From Cordylochernes scorpioides (Eukaryota > Arthropoda > Arachnida > Pseudoscorpiones > Chernetidae), in assembly GCA_030710605.1 (NCBI GenBank), contig CP092877.1, positions 44,500,406 to 44,564,405 of the forward strand: a stretch of DNA of 64,000 bases, written 5' to 3'. Each line of letters opens with the position of its first letter. Within the stretch, counting starts at the first letter, position 1. Below, piece by piece: positions 63,555 through 64,000 of the stretch. A program made the position numbers and the translations under genes. Under the pieces are notes generated by a model. That model was not told the origin of the DNA. It saw only the letters and a program-made list of their open reading frames with translations, and ran no database searches.

Positions 63555-63800
63555 AGACCTTGTATATATTTTATATATATGTATATTTATCAATTACTTT
63601 ATATATTTATATCTATTTATTCAGGTTTTTTTTCACTATATATAATCTTATTTATTCGTATTTTTATTTATTCTGTATTTAACCTTATATAGTCTTATAT
63701 GGACGTTTAAATAAATCAGTTTCAATCTCAATCTCTCTCTCTCTCTGTGATTGAATATGTGTAACATTGTCTAGAAGACAAAAAATGATTTTTAATTGTC

Positions 63801-64000
63801 GTACACACATGGACAGCACAGACACACGTGCACACATGGACTGCACAGACACACGTACACACATGGACAGCACAGACACACGTACACACATGCACTGCAC
63901 AGACACACGTACACACATGGACAGCACAGACACACGTACACACATGGACAGCACAGACACACGTACACACATGGACAGCACAGACACACGTACACACATG
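63801..64000. repeat. 27-bp minisatellite, runs off the right edge
   Basis: Unit GTACACACATGGACAGCACA plus GACACAC, a little over seven copies, with small variants (TGGACTGC, TGCACTGC). Because 27 is a multiple of three it creates long spurious frames on the minus strand. Confidence 0.95.

Noticed and set aside
63685-63999. Cysteine/valine-rich frames of up to 104 codons on the minus strand
   Set aside because: Produced by the 27-bp minisatellite, whose period keeps the frame open.

Overview
This is 64 kb of an animal nuclear genome scaffold: AT-rich, with two consecutive eukaryotic tRNA genes, a 100-N assembly gap at 62139-62238, and no dense gene content. Almost everything recognisable is mobile DNA. 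The mix (mariner, Tc1, pogo/Tigger-like MITEs, Helitron, BEL/Pao, Gypsy, Copia, APE-type LINEs, hammerhead-bearing retroelements) fits an invertebrate, most likely an arthropod. That is an inference; nothing here fixes the species.

Layout. 0-5 kb: a deleted Helitron on the minus strand, then the 3' part of a BEL/Pao element split by a pogo/Tigger-like insertion. 5-13 kb: a cluster of small elements carrying hammerhead-ribozyme-like motifs, including a tandem-plus-inverted retrozyme-like insertion (7204-8224), a head-to-head pair of LTRs (8818-9401) and a four-level nest (9968-11660). 13-20 kb: a tRNA-Phe gene, a degenerate tRNA-Gly, AT-rich sequence and one possible first exon of a host gene (about 18827-18900). 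21-28.7 kb: an APE-type LINE whose ORF1 begins with a 2A-like (NPGP) sequence, with a deleted Gypsy element in its 3' UTR. 30.9-35.4 kb: a nearly intact Gypsy element with identical LTRs. 36-47 kb: four Tc1/mariner-type transposons, one of them (45444-46863) with an apparently intact transposase. 47-53 kb: MITEs, long palindromes, an unrecognised lysine-rich reading frame with one stop, and another dead mariner. 53-58.6 kb: a second copy of the same type of LINE, split by a Copia element. 59-64 kb: MITEs, another hammerhead-like element, an intronless ALYREF-like gene with a 20-residue repeat array, a tRNA-like sequence, an assembly gap, the GC-rich end of an L1/Tx1-type LINE and a 27-bp minisatellite.

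What works together. Three unrelated small repeat families share one RNA layout: CUGANGA, a hairpin, GAAAC, then GUC. In family (i) all three hammerhead stems can be drawn by eye. Two 42-nt motifs lie 338 bp apart on the same strand, so a transcript could release a 338-nt unit. Three of these insertions (families i and ii) are flanked by perfect 13-bp target duplications, which suggests one insertion machinery, plausibly that of a Penelope-like element that is not in the window. No biochemical activity can be claimed from sequence alone.

The only likely non-mobile protein gene with a recognisable function is the ALYREF-like gene at 60355-61194. The reading frame at 49714-50751 and the putative exon at 18.8 kb are weaker candidates.
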